From ECT2AJA-110-A sp035399845 (GTDB taxonomy: Bacteria; Planctomycetota; Phycisphaerae; UBA1845; UTPLA1): 64,000 bases of DNA. Location of the stretch: NCBI GenBank assembly GCA_035399845.1, contig DAOPJV010000031.1:1-64000 (forward strand). The letters are read 5' to 3'. A program made the translations under genes and the position numbers. Positions 19,101-26,762 of this stretch are shown here, one piece after another (the stretch's first letter is position 1; each line of letters opens with the position of its first letter). The notes under the pieces were generated by a model. It was given only the letters and a program-made list of their open reading frames with translations. It was not told the origin of the DNA and searched no databases.

Positions 19101-19396
19101 TGAGCACACGCGATCCGGGTCAGCGACGACTCGGTGTCACGGGCCACGTCGAAACGCCCAATGAACTGCGCGTCTGCGTGCGAGATTCCGGGGTCGGTCT
19201 TCCCGACGACGGACAACGGAATCTCTTTCAACCCTTCCACACCACCAAACCCGACGGCGTCGGCATGGGCCTGGTGATCAGCCGGCGCATTGTCGAAGCC
19301 CACGGCGGAAGACTATGGATCAAGTCGCAACCCAACGGCGGCACATCGGTTTACTTTACTCTGGCAATAGGCGACCACTATGACCCCGACGATTGA
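16157..19396 (+). CDS. Multi-PAS/GAF sensor histidine kinase (FixL-like)
   Basis: About 1079 aa from the ATG at 16157 (GGAAG just upstream); an ATG at 16181 is nearly as good. Soluble, with no membrane segments. In order: an N-terminal PAS-like part, a PAS_3-type domain (VGHWDRQLPAG to GVLHDITELK), a GAF-like region, then three PAS domains (ALDERGAIIAWNSECERVTG; IMIFRPDDEVILEANPHACR; ILRMSNDGVIQDASHASRAI). The HisKA domain contains QIAHQLHQPLTAIANYA with the phospho-acceptor near H859. The ATPase domain has NLINNAIDAM, VRDSGVGLPD and GMGLVISRRIVEAHGG. The stop overlaps the FixJ-like gene by 17 bp, so they are a cognate pair. The sensed signal is unknown; no heme-PAS motif could be confirmed. 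Confidence 0.92.
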   Translation: MTTTRRDVMAIEVGIPDAVLWRAIDALDSPVVLVNASGRIDLANRAWRRLAEASGICSNTLAGDCDIIDACVRIGAISRDDAPTHAQHLRRVLTGGPVPSPGDTEANPGETAIRIQRLDHGGAIWALVTLDAPPGPAAIRPPLNAETHSSPPIIAPTIHDTIRACEGRLGEVQRIAHVGHWDRQLPAGAPHWSAEIYRILGLSPDRSSPSLETFMRLIHPDDLPLVRAQVKRAFDRHENFSIVTRIIRPDGVIRYVLDSAEFDFDASGRPSRLFGVLHDITELKLAEIQLRDQAATHSIRARLRDADPNQSEADAWRMLIDAMVREFELSGGLFAEWSDVGFRRLCAVGRVDDAPETERAPDTLDTTRGAGRMLQAAMSHRRPFHSVRLDEGATIDRVAPRLAVPVELDGRIIGGALFQADSIDRFSDERAREFHDLVNEMGERIWRHRIEHEAAQSIRRSEERLLKAMAEAPVLMIALDERGAIIAWNSECERVTGYRADEIIGRPDAIDRLYPDTERRRAFLENWVHGLQDFRDWELDTTCRDGGVRTIAWSRVSSRVAISGWAHWGIGIDTTERHNAESALAKSEREYRGLFDNAHDAIMIFRPDDEVILEANPHACRLYGMSRSEFIGMSLKDISEDVERGQRRISETMVLGKNAGFETVQYRKNGAAMRLEINATVIDYRGERAILTINRDITSRRSAEDGLRSSEARYRWFADHSTDLILRMSNDGVIQDASHASRAILGVAPDALVGVQCADLVTPKYRDALNETIRKAVRKPGSHRVTLHFHRDDQSERWLECLIEGLRSADDSMVREIVAVARDMSVRKQEEELRELRFMELSHVSRLVTLGEMAGQIAHQLHQPLTAIANYAGTLRNLIRKCDAGSSMELEPYCDEIIRSAIRTGEFIHRIRTFTQRRGLRRSSVHLSTLVSNAFSLCEIRLQRLGVHTSYCEATDLPDIVVDSIQIEQVLVNLINNAIDAMSTRDPGQRRLGVTGHVETPNELRVCVRDSGVGLPDDGQRNLFQPFHTTKPDGVGMGLVISRRIVEAHGGRLWIKSQPNGGTSVYFTLAIGDHYDPDD

Positions 19397-20012
19397 ACCG
19401 ACTGTCTTCGTGCTGGATGACGACGCCGAGTCCCGCAATTCGCTCGTGCAGTTGCTCAGCAGCTCTGATTTCACTGTGAGAGCGTTTGAGTCTCCCTCAC
19501 GCTTCCTCCAGGAGGTCCCGCCCGATCAGCCCGGCTGCCTCGTGCTGGATCTCTGCATGCCCGAAATGAACGGCACCGAAGTCCAGCGGCACATGCTCGA
19601 TCGCGGCCAGATCATGCCGACGGTCATTGTCACGGCCTACGGAACCGTCCAGACGACGGTCCTCGCCATGAAACAGGGCGCCATGGACGTGATCGAGAAA
19701 CCCTACGATCCGAACATGATGGTCAAATGCGTTCACGGCCTATTGGCCGTCGCCAACCGCAAGGCGCAGGATGAAACAGTGGACGAGGCGATCCGCCAGA
19801 AATTCGAACGCCTGACGCCGCGCGAACGCGAAGTCTTCGATCAGATGGTCAAAGGCCAGTCATCCAAGGAAACGGCGCTGAACCTCGGTATCTGTTTCCG
19901 AACGGCGCAGCTTCATCGCGAACGCGTCTTCCGGAAACTGGAGATCGAGTCCCCCGTCGAACTCGTTTCGATCGCGGCGGTTGTGGCGCGAAACCCGGCG
20001 CCAGCGTCGTAA
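19380..20012 (+). CDS. FixJ-like response regulator (REC + LuxR-type HTH)
   Basis: 210 aa. The receiver domain has DDD near the N-terminus, the phospho-acceptor D57 in VLDLCMPEMNG, the conserved Thr/Tyr in VTAYG and Lys in EKPYD. A GerE/LuxR helix-turn-helix follows (LTPREREVFDQMVKGQSSKE to AQLHRERVFRKLEI). The two-domain layout and the DLCMPEMNG/VTAYG blocks match FixJ/TodT-type regulators. It acts as a transcription factor phosphorylated by the overlapping upstream kinase. Target genes cannot be named from this window. Confidence 0.93.
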   Translation: MTPTIEPTVFVLDDDAESRNSLVQLLSSSDFTVRAFESPSRFLQEVPPDQPGCLVLDLCMPEMNGTEVQRHMLDRGQIMPTVIVTAYGTVQTTVLAMKQGAMDVIEKPYDPNMMVKCVHGLLAVANRKAQDETVDEAIRQKFERLTPREREVFDQMVKGQSSKETALNLGICFRTAQLHRERVFRKLEIESPVELVSIAAVVARNPAPAS

Positions 20013-20054
20013 ATGAAAAATCGGTCCGCCGCGATCATCATCGCGACGGACCGA
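20011..20054 (-). terminator. Intrinsic terminator, minus strand (hairpin shared by convergent genes)
   Basis: A 15-bp stem (20021-20035 with 20040-20054, one mismatch) and a CATC loop lie between the convergent FixJ-like and TSP3-repeat genes. On the minus strand it is followed by TTTTTCATTT, so it is a good terminator for the gene ending at 20090; in the plus direction the T-run is missing. Confidence 0.85.
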
Positions 20055-20089
20055 CAGGGTAGGGACGAGTCAGTTCGCCTTTGCTGACC

Positions 20090-23000
20090 TTACGGACAGC
20101 GAAGCTTGAAGTCGTCGATGCACCAGCAGCACCAGTCGGGCTCCATGATGACTTCGATGCGTGTCACGTTGGCAATGCCGGCGCGCCAGGTCGCTTCATC
20201 CACGCCAAAGGCGGCCGCCGAGAACTCGCCCGACGCCGTATACCACTGATAGGCGTTCGGCCGGAAGTCGGGAATGATGTCCTGCGTGAAGGTCCCGGCC
20301 GGCGTCACGATCGAGATCTCGCCCGTTCGGGAATCCAGCCAGTCATTCTCAAAGAACATGTAGTCGAACCGGATCTCGCCGCCATCCCAGGCGCGCAGAT
20401 CCCCCGAGAAATCGGGCCCCGCTGCGAATCCCGAGACGCCATTCCCGTCGCAGGCGCCGTACACGTCGTCGCTCGTATGCGACACATCCTCCGAACCGCA
20501 GTTCGTCGAATTGAAGCACGTGAAACCCTCGTCATTCCGGTAGTTGAAGTCCGCGTGAATGCTCCCGGGACAATCGGGCGCACACGTATCGGTCTCGCAC
20601 GCGACACCGTCACCCAGGTAGGCGCCACCCACGGTCGCGCAATGCCCGGCGTCGGTCTCAATGCACAGACCGCCCGACTTGCAGCAGGCGCCCGTCTCGC
20701 AGTCGTCAGGAATGCCGTTGCTGTCCGAATCCACTTCGCAATCATCGGGAACACCGTCATTGTCGCAATCGGGCTCACAGGCGTTCGGCACGCCATCGTC
20801 GTCGCAGTCGTTGTCGACACAGCAGGACACGCTCGCCTCGAACTGATCAAGATCCCAGATCTTGGCGCTTCCGCCACAGTACTTCCGGTCGTATGAAAGC
20901 AATTCGACGGTAAACACGACGACGGCGTTCGTCACCTGGAAGGCCGCCTCATTCGGCAGATCGAAGACCCGCAGCATCCAGTCGCGACTCGTCGCGACGT
21001 CTTCCAGGCGGAAAACCTCCACGCCATCCCGCAGGATTCGGACGCCGAATTTCTGCGGATAGTTGTTCGTGCCGGACGCGACAACGCCCCCGGAATTGCT
21101 CTGCACCCAGATCGACGGCGCCCGCTCGTAGAAGGACACGCGCGTCAGCGACGCCACTTCGCCCTGCGTCTCGCTGATCGTGATCCGGAAGGCAAGCGTG
21201 TCACTGTCACCGGCGTCGAAGTAGCTGTCGCCATCGGCCTTGACGCACATCGCGTCGCCGCCGGCGCCCGTGATGGCGTCGTTCGTGCAGGAATGCCCCG
21301 TTGCCGTTGGCAGCAGAGTGGTCGCCTCGATCGTCGCGCCCGTGCAGTCGCCGACGATGGCCGCGACAAACTCGCTGAAATCGGCGCTGTCGGCGCCACC
21401 GGAAAGACAGTTGTCGATATCCCAGACCACGTTCACGCCGCCGCCGGCGCAGTCGCTTTCGCAGTCATCCGGAATCCCATTGCCGTCGCAGTCCTCTTCG
21501 CAGTCGTCCGGCGTTCCGTCGTTGTCGCAATCCGGCTCGCAGTCGTCGGGGATCCCGTCGTTGTCGCAGTCCGGTTCGCACGCATCCGGTACGCCATCGT
21601 CATCGCAGTCGTCGCTGATGCAGCGATCGTCCTCCACGGCCGTGAACAGCCAGTCGCCGGCGGCGACGTGGGGCAGACCGCTGTGATTGACCCAGCCCCA
21701 GCCGCTCAGGCCGGCGAAACCCCGATGACCGTTGTCGTCGTCCTCGTCGCCGAACCGGAAGCTGTAGCCGTAATTGCCGCGTTCATCGACAAGCGGAATG
21801 GCCGCGCCCGGAGTCGGTCCGAAGGAAACGCGAATTGAGCCCGCGTTCACGTTGTTCGCCGTATCGACAATGCTGTCGTCATCCACCGGAACCAGCCCCA
21901 CACCCATCGTGTACCAAAGATCGATCTGCGCGACACCCTGGTAGGCGGGATCGTATCCAGCGCCGATGTCGAGACCGCCATAGGCGCGTCCGAAGATGTG
22001 GATCTCGTCGGGGGCAAGGTCCATCCACATGGCCGACGCCGGATGCTCGAAGTCGAAACTGAAGACGTCATGCCCGGGCGTCACGTCGAACAATTCGTCG
22101 AGCCGCATGCCGTAGGGAGGCGGCTGATGATCACCATCCGGATGGTTGGCCAGCCGATATCGCGTCACACCCGGCGCCGGGCAGTTTTCCTCGCAATCAT
22201 CCGGCGTGCCGTCATTGTCGCAGTCCGGCTCGCAGTCGTCCGGAATTCCGTCGCTGTCACAATCGGGTTCACACCCGTCCGGCACGCCGTCGTTGTCACA
22301 GTCCGGCTCGCAGTCGTCCGGCGTTCCGTCGTTGTTGCAGTCCGGCTCACAGGCGTCGGGGATACCGTCGGCGTCACAATCACTCGTCTCGCACGCGTCG
22401 GGCGTTCCGTTGTTGTCGCAGTCCGGTTCACAGTCGTCGGGAATTCCATTGCCGTCGCAATCGGGTTCGCAGACATCAGGAACGCCATCGTTGTCGCAGT
22501 CACCCACTTCGCAGTCGTCCGGCGTTCCGTCGTTGTTGCAGTCCGGCTCACAGTCGTCCGGGATTCCGTCGGCGTCGCAGTCCTCTTCGCAGCCATCGGG
22601 AATCTTGTCACCGTCGCAGTCGGCGTAGTCGTCGAACCCCGGACACAGATCACACGTGTCGGCGTTGCCGTCACCGTCGGAGTCGGGCCCGCATTCCGAC
22701 GCCTCACCCAGGAACTGGCCGTGAACGGCGTCGCATTCATCGACGGAGATGGCTTCAAGACACTCGCCCTTCTTGAGGCAACAGGCGCCAAGAACGGAAT
22801 CGATCGGTCCGAGGACGCCCTTCGCGCCACCCATGAACCCTGTCGTGAAGTCGTCGTCGAAACTGGAGTTCTCGCTCGTCAGCGTGACGGCGAGGTCTTT
22901 CAGATGGTAGAGACCGGCCATCGAGCCGCCGGTCACTTTGAACCGGAAATCGAACTGGTCCGTCGGCGTCCCGAGCTGTGCCGTCTGCATCCCGTCATCC

Positions 23001-23500
23001 ATGTCGGTCGACATGGCGTCGGCGTCATCCTGAATCGGCGTTCGCGGGGGCGACTTGGACAGTTTGCCCCGCCGCGTCTCGGGGGGCTGGGCAACGGGGA
23101 GGGCGCCGGAATTGAGAAACCCGAAGTCGAGCAGCTCGCCCGAAATGAGCACATCCTCGTAATCGGGAGTCAGGTCGTTGTCTGTATCAATGGCGCCCGT
23201 GACGACGATGAAGCCCGTCGCGGGCGTTCCGGACTCGTCGATGACGGCGATGATGCTGACCTTCCGCTCCGGCGGCGCGCCTGTGGGCGCAACGAACGCC
23301 GGTGCGCTCATGAGATCCTGCCGAAATGCCAACGGTGTGGCATCCACGACGAGAATGTTCGTTCCGGCGTTGTATATCAACGTGCCGCCGCTGTTGTATG
23401 TGATCAATGGATACCCCGGCGTGACCGGGATCAGCTCGGCGCCGACGTACGCGGTCGAGATGCACAGGATGCACGCCGCGAGTGCGAGTAATCGCTTCAT
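20090..23500 (-). CDS. Large secreted protein with extensive TSP3-like calcium repeats
   Basis: 1136 aa. Signal peptide MKRLLALAACILCISTAYVG; the start is supported by GAGGGAG. Residues about 22-235 form a domain shared with the PEP-CTERM protein downstream (LLDFGF, FDFRFKVTGGSM). A Cys-rich segment (GACCLKKGECLEAISVDEC) follows, then about a dozen repeats of the type CDNDGTPDDCEPDC. A beta-rich domain (about 450-640) comes next, then more repeats, a second beta-domain (about 690-930), short repeats, and a C-terminal domain containing TRIEVIMEPDWCCWCIDDFKL. The repeats match thrombospondin type 3 / calcium-binding DxDxDGxxD patterns. No dockerin or C-terminal sorting helix. Probably a calcium-stabilised surface or matrix protein. 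Confidence 0.8.
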   Translation of the reverse strand: MKRLLALAACILCISTAYVGAELIPVTPGYPLITYNSGGTLIYNAGTNILVVDATPLAFRQDLMSAPAFVAPTGAPPERKVSIIAVIDESGTPATGFIVVTGAIDTDNDLTPDYEDVLISGELLDFGFLNSGALPVAQPPETRRGKLSKSPPRTPIQDDADAMSTDMDDGMQTAQLGTPTDQFDFRFKVTGGSMAGLYHLKDLAVTLTSENSSFDDDFTTGFMGGAKGVLGPIDSVLGACCLKKGECLEAISVDECDAVHGQFLGEASECGPDSDGDGNADTCDLCPGFDDYADCDGDKIPDGCEEDCDADGIPDDCEPDCNNDGTPDDCEVGDCDNDGVPDVCEPDCDGNGIPDDCEPDCDNNGTPDACETSDCDADGIPDACEPDCNNDGTPDDCEPDCDNDGVPDGCEPDCDSDGIPDDCEPDCDNDGTPDDCEENCPAPGVTRYRLANHPDGDHQPPPYGMRLDELFDVTPGHDVFSFDFEHPASAMWMDLAPDEIHIFGRAYGGLDIGAGYDPAYQGVAQIDLWYTMGVGLVPVDDDSIVDTANNVNAGSIRVSFGPTPGAAIPLVDERGNYGYSFRFGDEDDDNGHRGFAGLSGWGWVNHSGLPHVAAGDWLFTAVEDDRCISDDCDDDGVPDACEPDCDNDGIPDDCEPDCDNDGTPDDCEEDCDGNGIPDDCESDCAGGGVNVVWDIDNCLSGGADSADFSEFVAAIVGDCTGATIEATTLLPTATGHSCTNDAITGAGGDAMCVKADGDSYFDAGDSDTLAFRITISETQGEVASLTRVSFYERAPSIWVQSNSGGVVASGTNNYPQKFGVRILRDGVEVFRLEDVATSRDWMLRVFDLPNEAAFQVTNAVVVFTVELLSYDRKYCGGSAKIWDLDQFEASVSCCVDNDCDDDGVPNACEPDCDNDGVPDDCEVDSDSNGIPDDCETGACCKSGGLCIETDAGHCATVGGAYLGDGVACETDTCAPDCPGSIHADFNYRNDEGFTCFNSTNCGSEDVSHTSDDVYGACDGNGVSGFAAGPDFSGDLRAWDGGEIRFDYMFFENDWLDSRTGEISIVTPAGTFTQDIIPDFRPNAYQWYTASGEFSAAAFGVDEATWRAGIANVTRIEVIMEPDWCCWCIDDFKLRCP
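21442..21620 (-). repeat. Tandem repeats encoding TSP3-like units (second block)
   Basis: About four to five units of roughly 36-39 bp encoding CDNDGIPDDCEPD-type motifs, inside the TSP3-repeat gene. Near-identical at DNA level, so prone to slippage. Confidence 0.75.
22186..22640 (-). repeat. Tandem repeats encoding TSP3-like units (main block)
   Basis: About a dozen units of roughly 36-39 bp read as (D)CDNDGxPDDCEPD on the minus strand. The recurring plus-strand words are GCAGTCGTCCGG and TTGTCGCAGTC. Units differ at a few bases and remain in frame. Confidence 0.8.
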
Positions 23501-23542
23501 GATTCTCCCTCTGGAAAGGCCGTAGATTCGAATGTTGGATTC

Positions 23543-23571
23543 TGAAAAGCGGCGCGCAGACTCCGCGCGCC
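23543..23571 (-). terminator. Probable intrinsic terminator of the PEP-CTERM gene
   Basis: GGCGCGC at 23551-23557 pairs with GCGCGCC at 23565-23571 (7-nt loop) and is followed on the minus strand by CTTTTCAG. It lies 50 bp downstream of the stop at 23621. Confidence 0.6.
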
Positions 23572-23620
23572 TGAACGTTTCGTTCCCAATCCGCGTCAGA
23601 AATTGAAACCGCTGCGCGAC

Positions 23621-24244
23621 CTACACCCGAGCGCGTCGTCGCAGAAACAGGGCGCCTGCCGCGACGCCCAGCAGAAAGATCGATGTGGGCTCCGGAACGC
23701 CCGTGTCGCTGACGCCGGCGGCGCCCGTCGTGGCGAAGTCGGAGTCAAACGTGCCGTCAAAGGCGCCCGGATCATTGATATCCAGGATCACGCCGATGGT
23801 CGCGCCAATGCCGCCGAAATCCGCGGCGAGATCACCGCCGCTGACGACGAAGAGAAAATCGAAGATCTCGCCACCCGGCGGATCGATGAAGCCAAAGTCC
23901 AGCAGATCCGCCTGAAGCAGGTCAGGCCCGGACGAGAGGACATTCCCCATCACCGACAAACTGCCGCCGGAAGCGACACCCGCGTTGTCGACCGTGAGAT
24001 CAATCGTGAAACTCTGATTCGGGCCCAGCACATTCTGCGGCCCCGTCATGTTGTCAGGCGTGTAAGTCGTCGGAAAACCGGAGACGAGCAGTTCATCGAT
24101 CGACTCGTCGTATGTGACGTCAAGGAATGACGAGAAGAGGTCTGGAAATGGATCCAGCGTAACGCCTACCAATGCGGCATTGGCCGCGGTGTGCGTCAAC
24201 AACACGGCCCCAAGAGCGATGGATAAGGTGCGACCAGTCTTCAT
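23621..24244 (-). CDS. PEP-CTERM sorting domain protein
   Basis: 207 aa from the ATG at 24244 (GGGGGAG upstream). Signal peptide ends around TAANA. The C-terminus is a textbook PEP-CTERM signal: VPEPTSIFLLG, a hydrophobic helix and RRRARV. Such tails are cut by an exosortase and mark proteins for the surface or extracellular matrix; no exosortase is in this window. The body (LLDFGF, IFDFLFVVSGGDL, FDGTFDSDF) is homologous in pattern to the N-terminal domain of the large TSP3 protein next door, though it lacks the calcium repeats. Confidence 0.88.
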   Translation of the reverse strand: MKTGRTLSIALGAVLLTHTAANAALVGVTLDPFPDLFSSFLDVTYDESIDELLVSGFPTTYTPDNMTGPQNVLGPNQSFTIDLTVDNAGVASGGSLSVMGNVLSSGPDLLQADLLDFGFIDPPGGEIFDFLFVVSGGDLAADFGGIGATIGVILDINDPGAFDGTFDSDFATTGAAGVSDTGVPEPTSIFLLGVAAGALFLRRRARV

Positions 24245-24615
24245 GACTCCCCCGATGCTTCCTGATTTTCCCACGGCCTTGGTTCTGTTCCGAGATATTC
24301 CCGGACATGTCGGAGTCTAACCCCGTCGACATGGGGATCAAGAAAAACCGGGACCATCCTGGTCCCATTTGGGGCACGGCAATACACCCCGTAATCCACA
24401 ATATGAGCGAGGTAAATCGCACACACTGAGCTGCATATTGCGCAATTCATCGGATATTTTTAATTGAATGTCCGATAGAAAGTCGCATTGCGACCACTGC
24501 GAATGCTCGCCTGACCGCAATGGAGACGATCGGGCGAGCATTGTCGCGTGAGAAGGAGACGGAACGAAATTCAGCGCCCGAGTGGCGTCGAAGGATCGCC
24601 GCGACCCGCCGCGTG
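24245..24615. other. Intergenic region with a terminator, no gene
   Basis: 371 bp between the PLP-enzyme gene and the PEP-CTERM gene. It is AT-richer than its surroundings around 24380-24500. The only element I can support is the hairpin at 24342-24366; a promoter for the PEP-CTERM gene is expected here but not identified. Confidence 0.5.
24342..24366 (-). terminator. Probable intrinsic terminator of the methionine operon
   Basis: GGGACC at 24350-24355 pairs with GGTCCC at 24361-24366 and is followed on the minus strand by CGGTTTTTCTTG. It lies about 250 nt downstream of the last methionine-pathway gene and upstream of the PEP-CTERM gene. Confidence 0.65.
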
Positions 24616-25812
24616 TCAGGCGTTTGCGAGGACCGCGGTGCGCGATACGTCGATCGGGGCGTGGGCGGTCAGGGCGTCCAGGCCTTCAATCAGATCGCCG
24701 ACCAGATCACCGCCGTCTTCGATACCAGGCGAGATTCGAATCAGTGTGTCGCTCAGACCCAGTGTCGCGCGCTCCGCCGCCGGAATCGCCGCGTGGGTCA
24801 TCGTCGCCGGATGACAGATCAGCGACTTGACGCCACCCAGGCTCTCCGCGAGCAGGAAGTACCGTCGGCCGGAGACAAACGCCCTGATGGCGTCCGGCGA
24901 CGCGTCGATCTCGATCGATACGATTCCCCCGAAACCCGTCGACTGCCGTTTCGCAATCTCGTGTCCCGGATGATCCGCCAGCCCCGGGTAATACACGCGC
25001 GACACGGCGGGATGCGACACCAGCGCCTCGGCGATGCGCCGCGCGTTGTCGGCGTGCCGCTGGACGCGCAGCTCCAGTGTCTTGAGACCTCGAAGCGTCA
25101 GCCAGCAGTCGAAGGGCCCCGGGACGGCGCCCCCCGCGTTCTGCAGGAACTTGATGGGCTCAAACACGGCGGCGTCCTTCGCAAGCACGGCGCCCTGGAT
25201 CACATCGGAATGGCCCGCAAGGTATTTCGTGACGCTGTGGACGACGATATCGGCGCCCAATGCAAACGGCTGCTGAAACACGGGCGTGGCGAACGTGTTG
25301 TCGACGACGACAAGCGCCCCGGCGCGATGGGCCGCTTCGCAGACGGCGGCAATGTCGTAGATGAACAGCCGCGGGTTCGTCGGCGACTCCAGCCAGACGA
25401 TGCGCGTGTTGTCCGTCAGCGCCGCCGCCAGCGCCGCGCCGTCCGTGAAGTCGACTGCAACGATGTCGACGCCCTTCTTCCGCCAGCTCTGGTAGAGCAG
25501 CCGATGGGTCCCACCGTAGACGTCCGGCGGCACGATGATCCGATCGCCCGGCGCCAGATACGCCTGGAAGATCGCATTTTCCGCGGCGAGACCGGAGGCA
25601 AAGAGCGCGGCGTGCTCGACGCCCTCCAGTCCGGCCAGAACGTGCTCCAGCCGGGCGCGCGTCGGGTTGTTCGTTCGCCCGTAGTCAAAGCCGCGACTCT
25701 GGCCCGGCGCGATCTGCTCGAACGTGGACGTCTGAAAAATCGGGGCCGACACGGCGCCCGTCTGAGGTTCACTTTCCTGGGCATAGTGAATTGTCTTCGT
25801 GGCAAGTTTCAT
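24616..25812 (-). CDS. Cys/Met metabolism PLP-dependent enzyme (cystathionine gamma-synthase or O-acylhomoserine sulfhydrylase type)
   Basis: 398 aa from the ATG at 25812 (AGGGAA upstream). Fold type I PLP enzyme of the trans-sulfuration family: YGRTNNPTRARLE, FASGLAAENA, VYGGTHRLL, VVVDNTFATPVFQQP and HSVTKYLAGHSD, whose lysine binds PLP; SLGGVKSLICHPATMTH is the conserved C-terminal substrate region. It is the last of three genes after hom and an aspartokinase, all behind a SAM riboswitch. That context favours methionine synthesis (MetB/MetZ type) over cystathionine lyase. Sequence alone cannot separate gamma-synthase from sulfhydrylase. Confidence 0.88.
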   Translation of the reverse strand: MKLATKTIHYAQESEPQTGAVSAPIFQTSTFEQIAPGQSRGFDYGRTNNPTRARLEHVLAGLEGVEHAALFASGLAAENAIFQAYLAPGDRIIVPPDVYGGTHRLLYQSWRKKGVDIVAVDFTDGAALAAALTDNTRIVWLESPTNPRLFIYDIAAVCEAAHRAGALVVVDNTFATPVFQQPFALGADIVVHSVTKYLAGHSDVIQGAVLAKDAAVFEPIKFLQNAGGAVPGPFDCWLTLRGLKTLELRVQRHADNARRIAEALVSHPAVSRVYYPGLADHPGHEIAKRQSTGFGGIVSIEIDASPDAIRAFVSGRRYFLLAESLGGVKSLICHPATMTHAAIPAAERATLGLSDTLIRISPGIEDGGDLVGDLIEGLDALTAHAPIDVSRTAVLANA

Positions 25813-25925
25813 CTCGAAAGTTCCCTGATGTTGAATGTTGAAGCGCCGGAACGCGCGAGCGCATGGAAGGCCCGGGCGATTGCAGCGCAGGAAATCTGGT
25901 TGGAAAGAAAAGACGCTGTCGTGAA

Positions 25926-26762
25926 TCAGGAAGCCGCGGCGGCCAGCCCCACGGAGGCCCCGTAGAGGCTCTCCCCGCTGCGGCTGACATCCGTCGTCGC
26001 CGGCGTCCGCGCTGTCTCGCTGACGGTCGTTCGCCGCGCATCCCCATCGAGCCTTCGCAGGATGAGGTCGACGCCTGTCTGACTCGCGTGCCGCAGCGCC
26101 AGAGTCTGAACGAGATCGCAACCGCCCGCGGCCATGTCGAGGGCTCGCTCGTAGGTCACGTGCGACAAATGTGACGCCGACGCGTCAACATTCGGATCGC
26201 TCGTGAAGTAGCCGGGCACGTCCTTGATCAGTTCGCACTGCCGGGCGCCGAGCGCCGCCGCGAGGGCGACGGCCGTGAGATCGGAACCGCCACGACCCAG
26301 CGTGCCCCAGCCGCCGCCGGAGCGCGTTCCGACAAAGCCGGGAACGACGATGACGGAATGGTCGTCAAACCGGCGCTGCACGAACGCCGGATCGACAGTG
26401 AAACCATGATCGCTGGTCGCGTCGATGCGAAGACCGATCTCGTCCGGCGTCAGACCCACGCAGTTCACGCCGCGGCGACGAAGCCGCATGGAGAGCTGGG
26501 CGACGGATTGAAGTTCGCCCGTCGCCAGGAGCAGGTCGACCTCCGGAGAGGCCGTGTCCTTTGCGACGCGCGACGCCTGGCGGAGCAGACGATTCGTCAC
26601 ACCATATCGTGCGGAGACGACGGCCACGATCCGAGTCGTCGGATCAGCCTGGAGGGCGACGGCGAGCCGATCGGCGCATCGCTCATAATCGCGGCTCCCT
26701 CGAAGGATTGAACCGCCCAGTTTCCAGACGATGCATCCGTTTGCGATGGTCCGCTCATCCAT
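25926..26762 (-). CDS. Aspartate kinase catalytic domain protein lacking ACT domains
   Basis: 278 aa. Amino acid kinase fold: VWKLGGSIL near the N-terminus, VVSARYGVTNRLL, LLATGELQS and GRGGSDLTAVALAAALGA, the aspartokinase signature, then LIKDVPGYFTSDPNV. Makes aspartyl phosphate, the first step toward homoserine, methionine, threonine and lysine. Usual aspartokinases are 400 aa or more with two C-terminal ACT domains for feedback control; this one stops after the catalytic domain. It overlaps hom by 8 bp. Lack of allosteric control fits regulation at the RNA level by SAM. The N-terminal KLGGS differs from the usual KFGGTS, so activity should be confirmed. Confidence 0.82.
   Translation of the reverse strand: MDERTIANGCIVWKLGGSILRGSRDYERCADRLAVALQADPTTRIVAVVSARYGVTNRLLRQASRVAKDTASPEVDLLLATGELQSVAQLSMRLRRRGVNCVGLTPDEIGLRIDATSDHGFTVDPAFVQRRFDDHSVIVVPGFVGTRSGGGWGTLGRGGSDLTAVALAAALGARQCELIKDVPGYFTSDPNVDASASHLSHVTYERALDMAAGGCDLVQTLALRHASQTGVDLILRRLDGDARRTTVSETARTPATTDVSRSGESLYGASVGLAAAAS

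Noticed and set aside
22186..22640. CRISPR-like tandem repeats
   Set aside because: Units are contiguous, about 36-39 bp, in frame, and encode TSP3-like calcium loops; there are no unique spacers and no cas genes.
21998..23491. 497-codon open frame on the plus strand
   Set aside because: Antisense to the TSP3-repeat gene; its VVVAVRLAVVR-type repeats are merely the complement of the calcium repeats.
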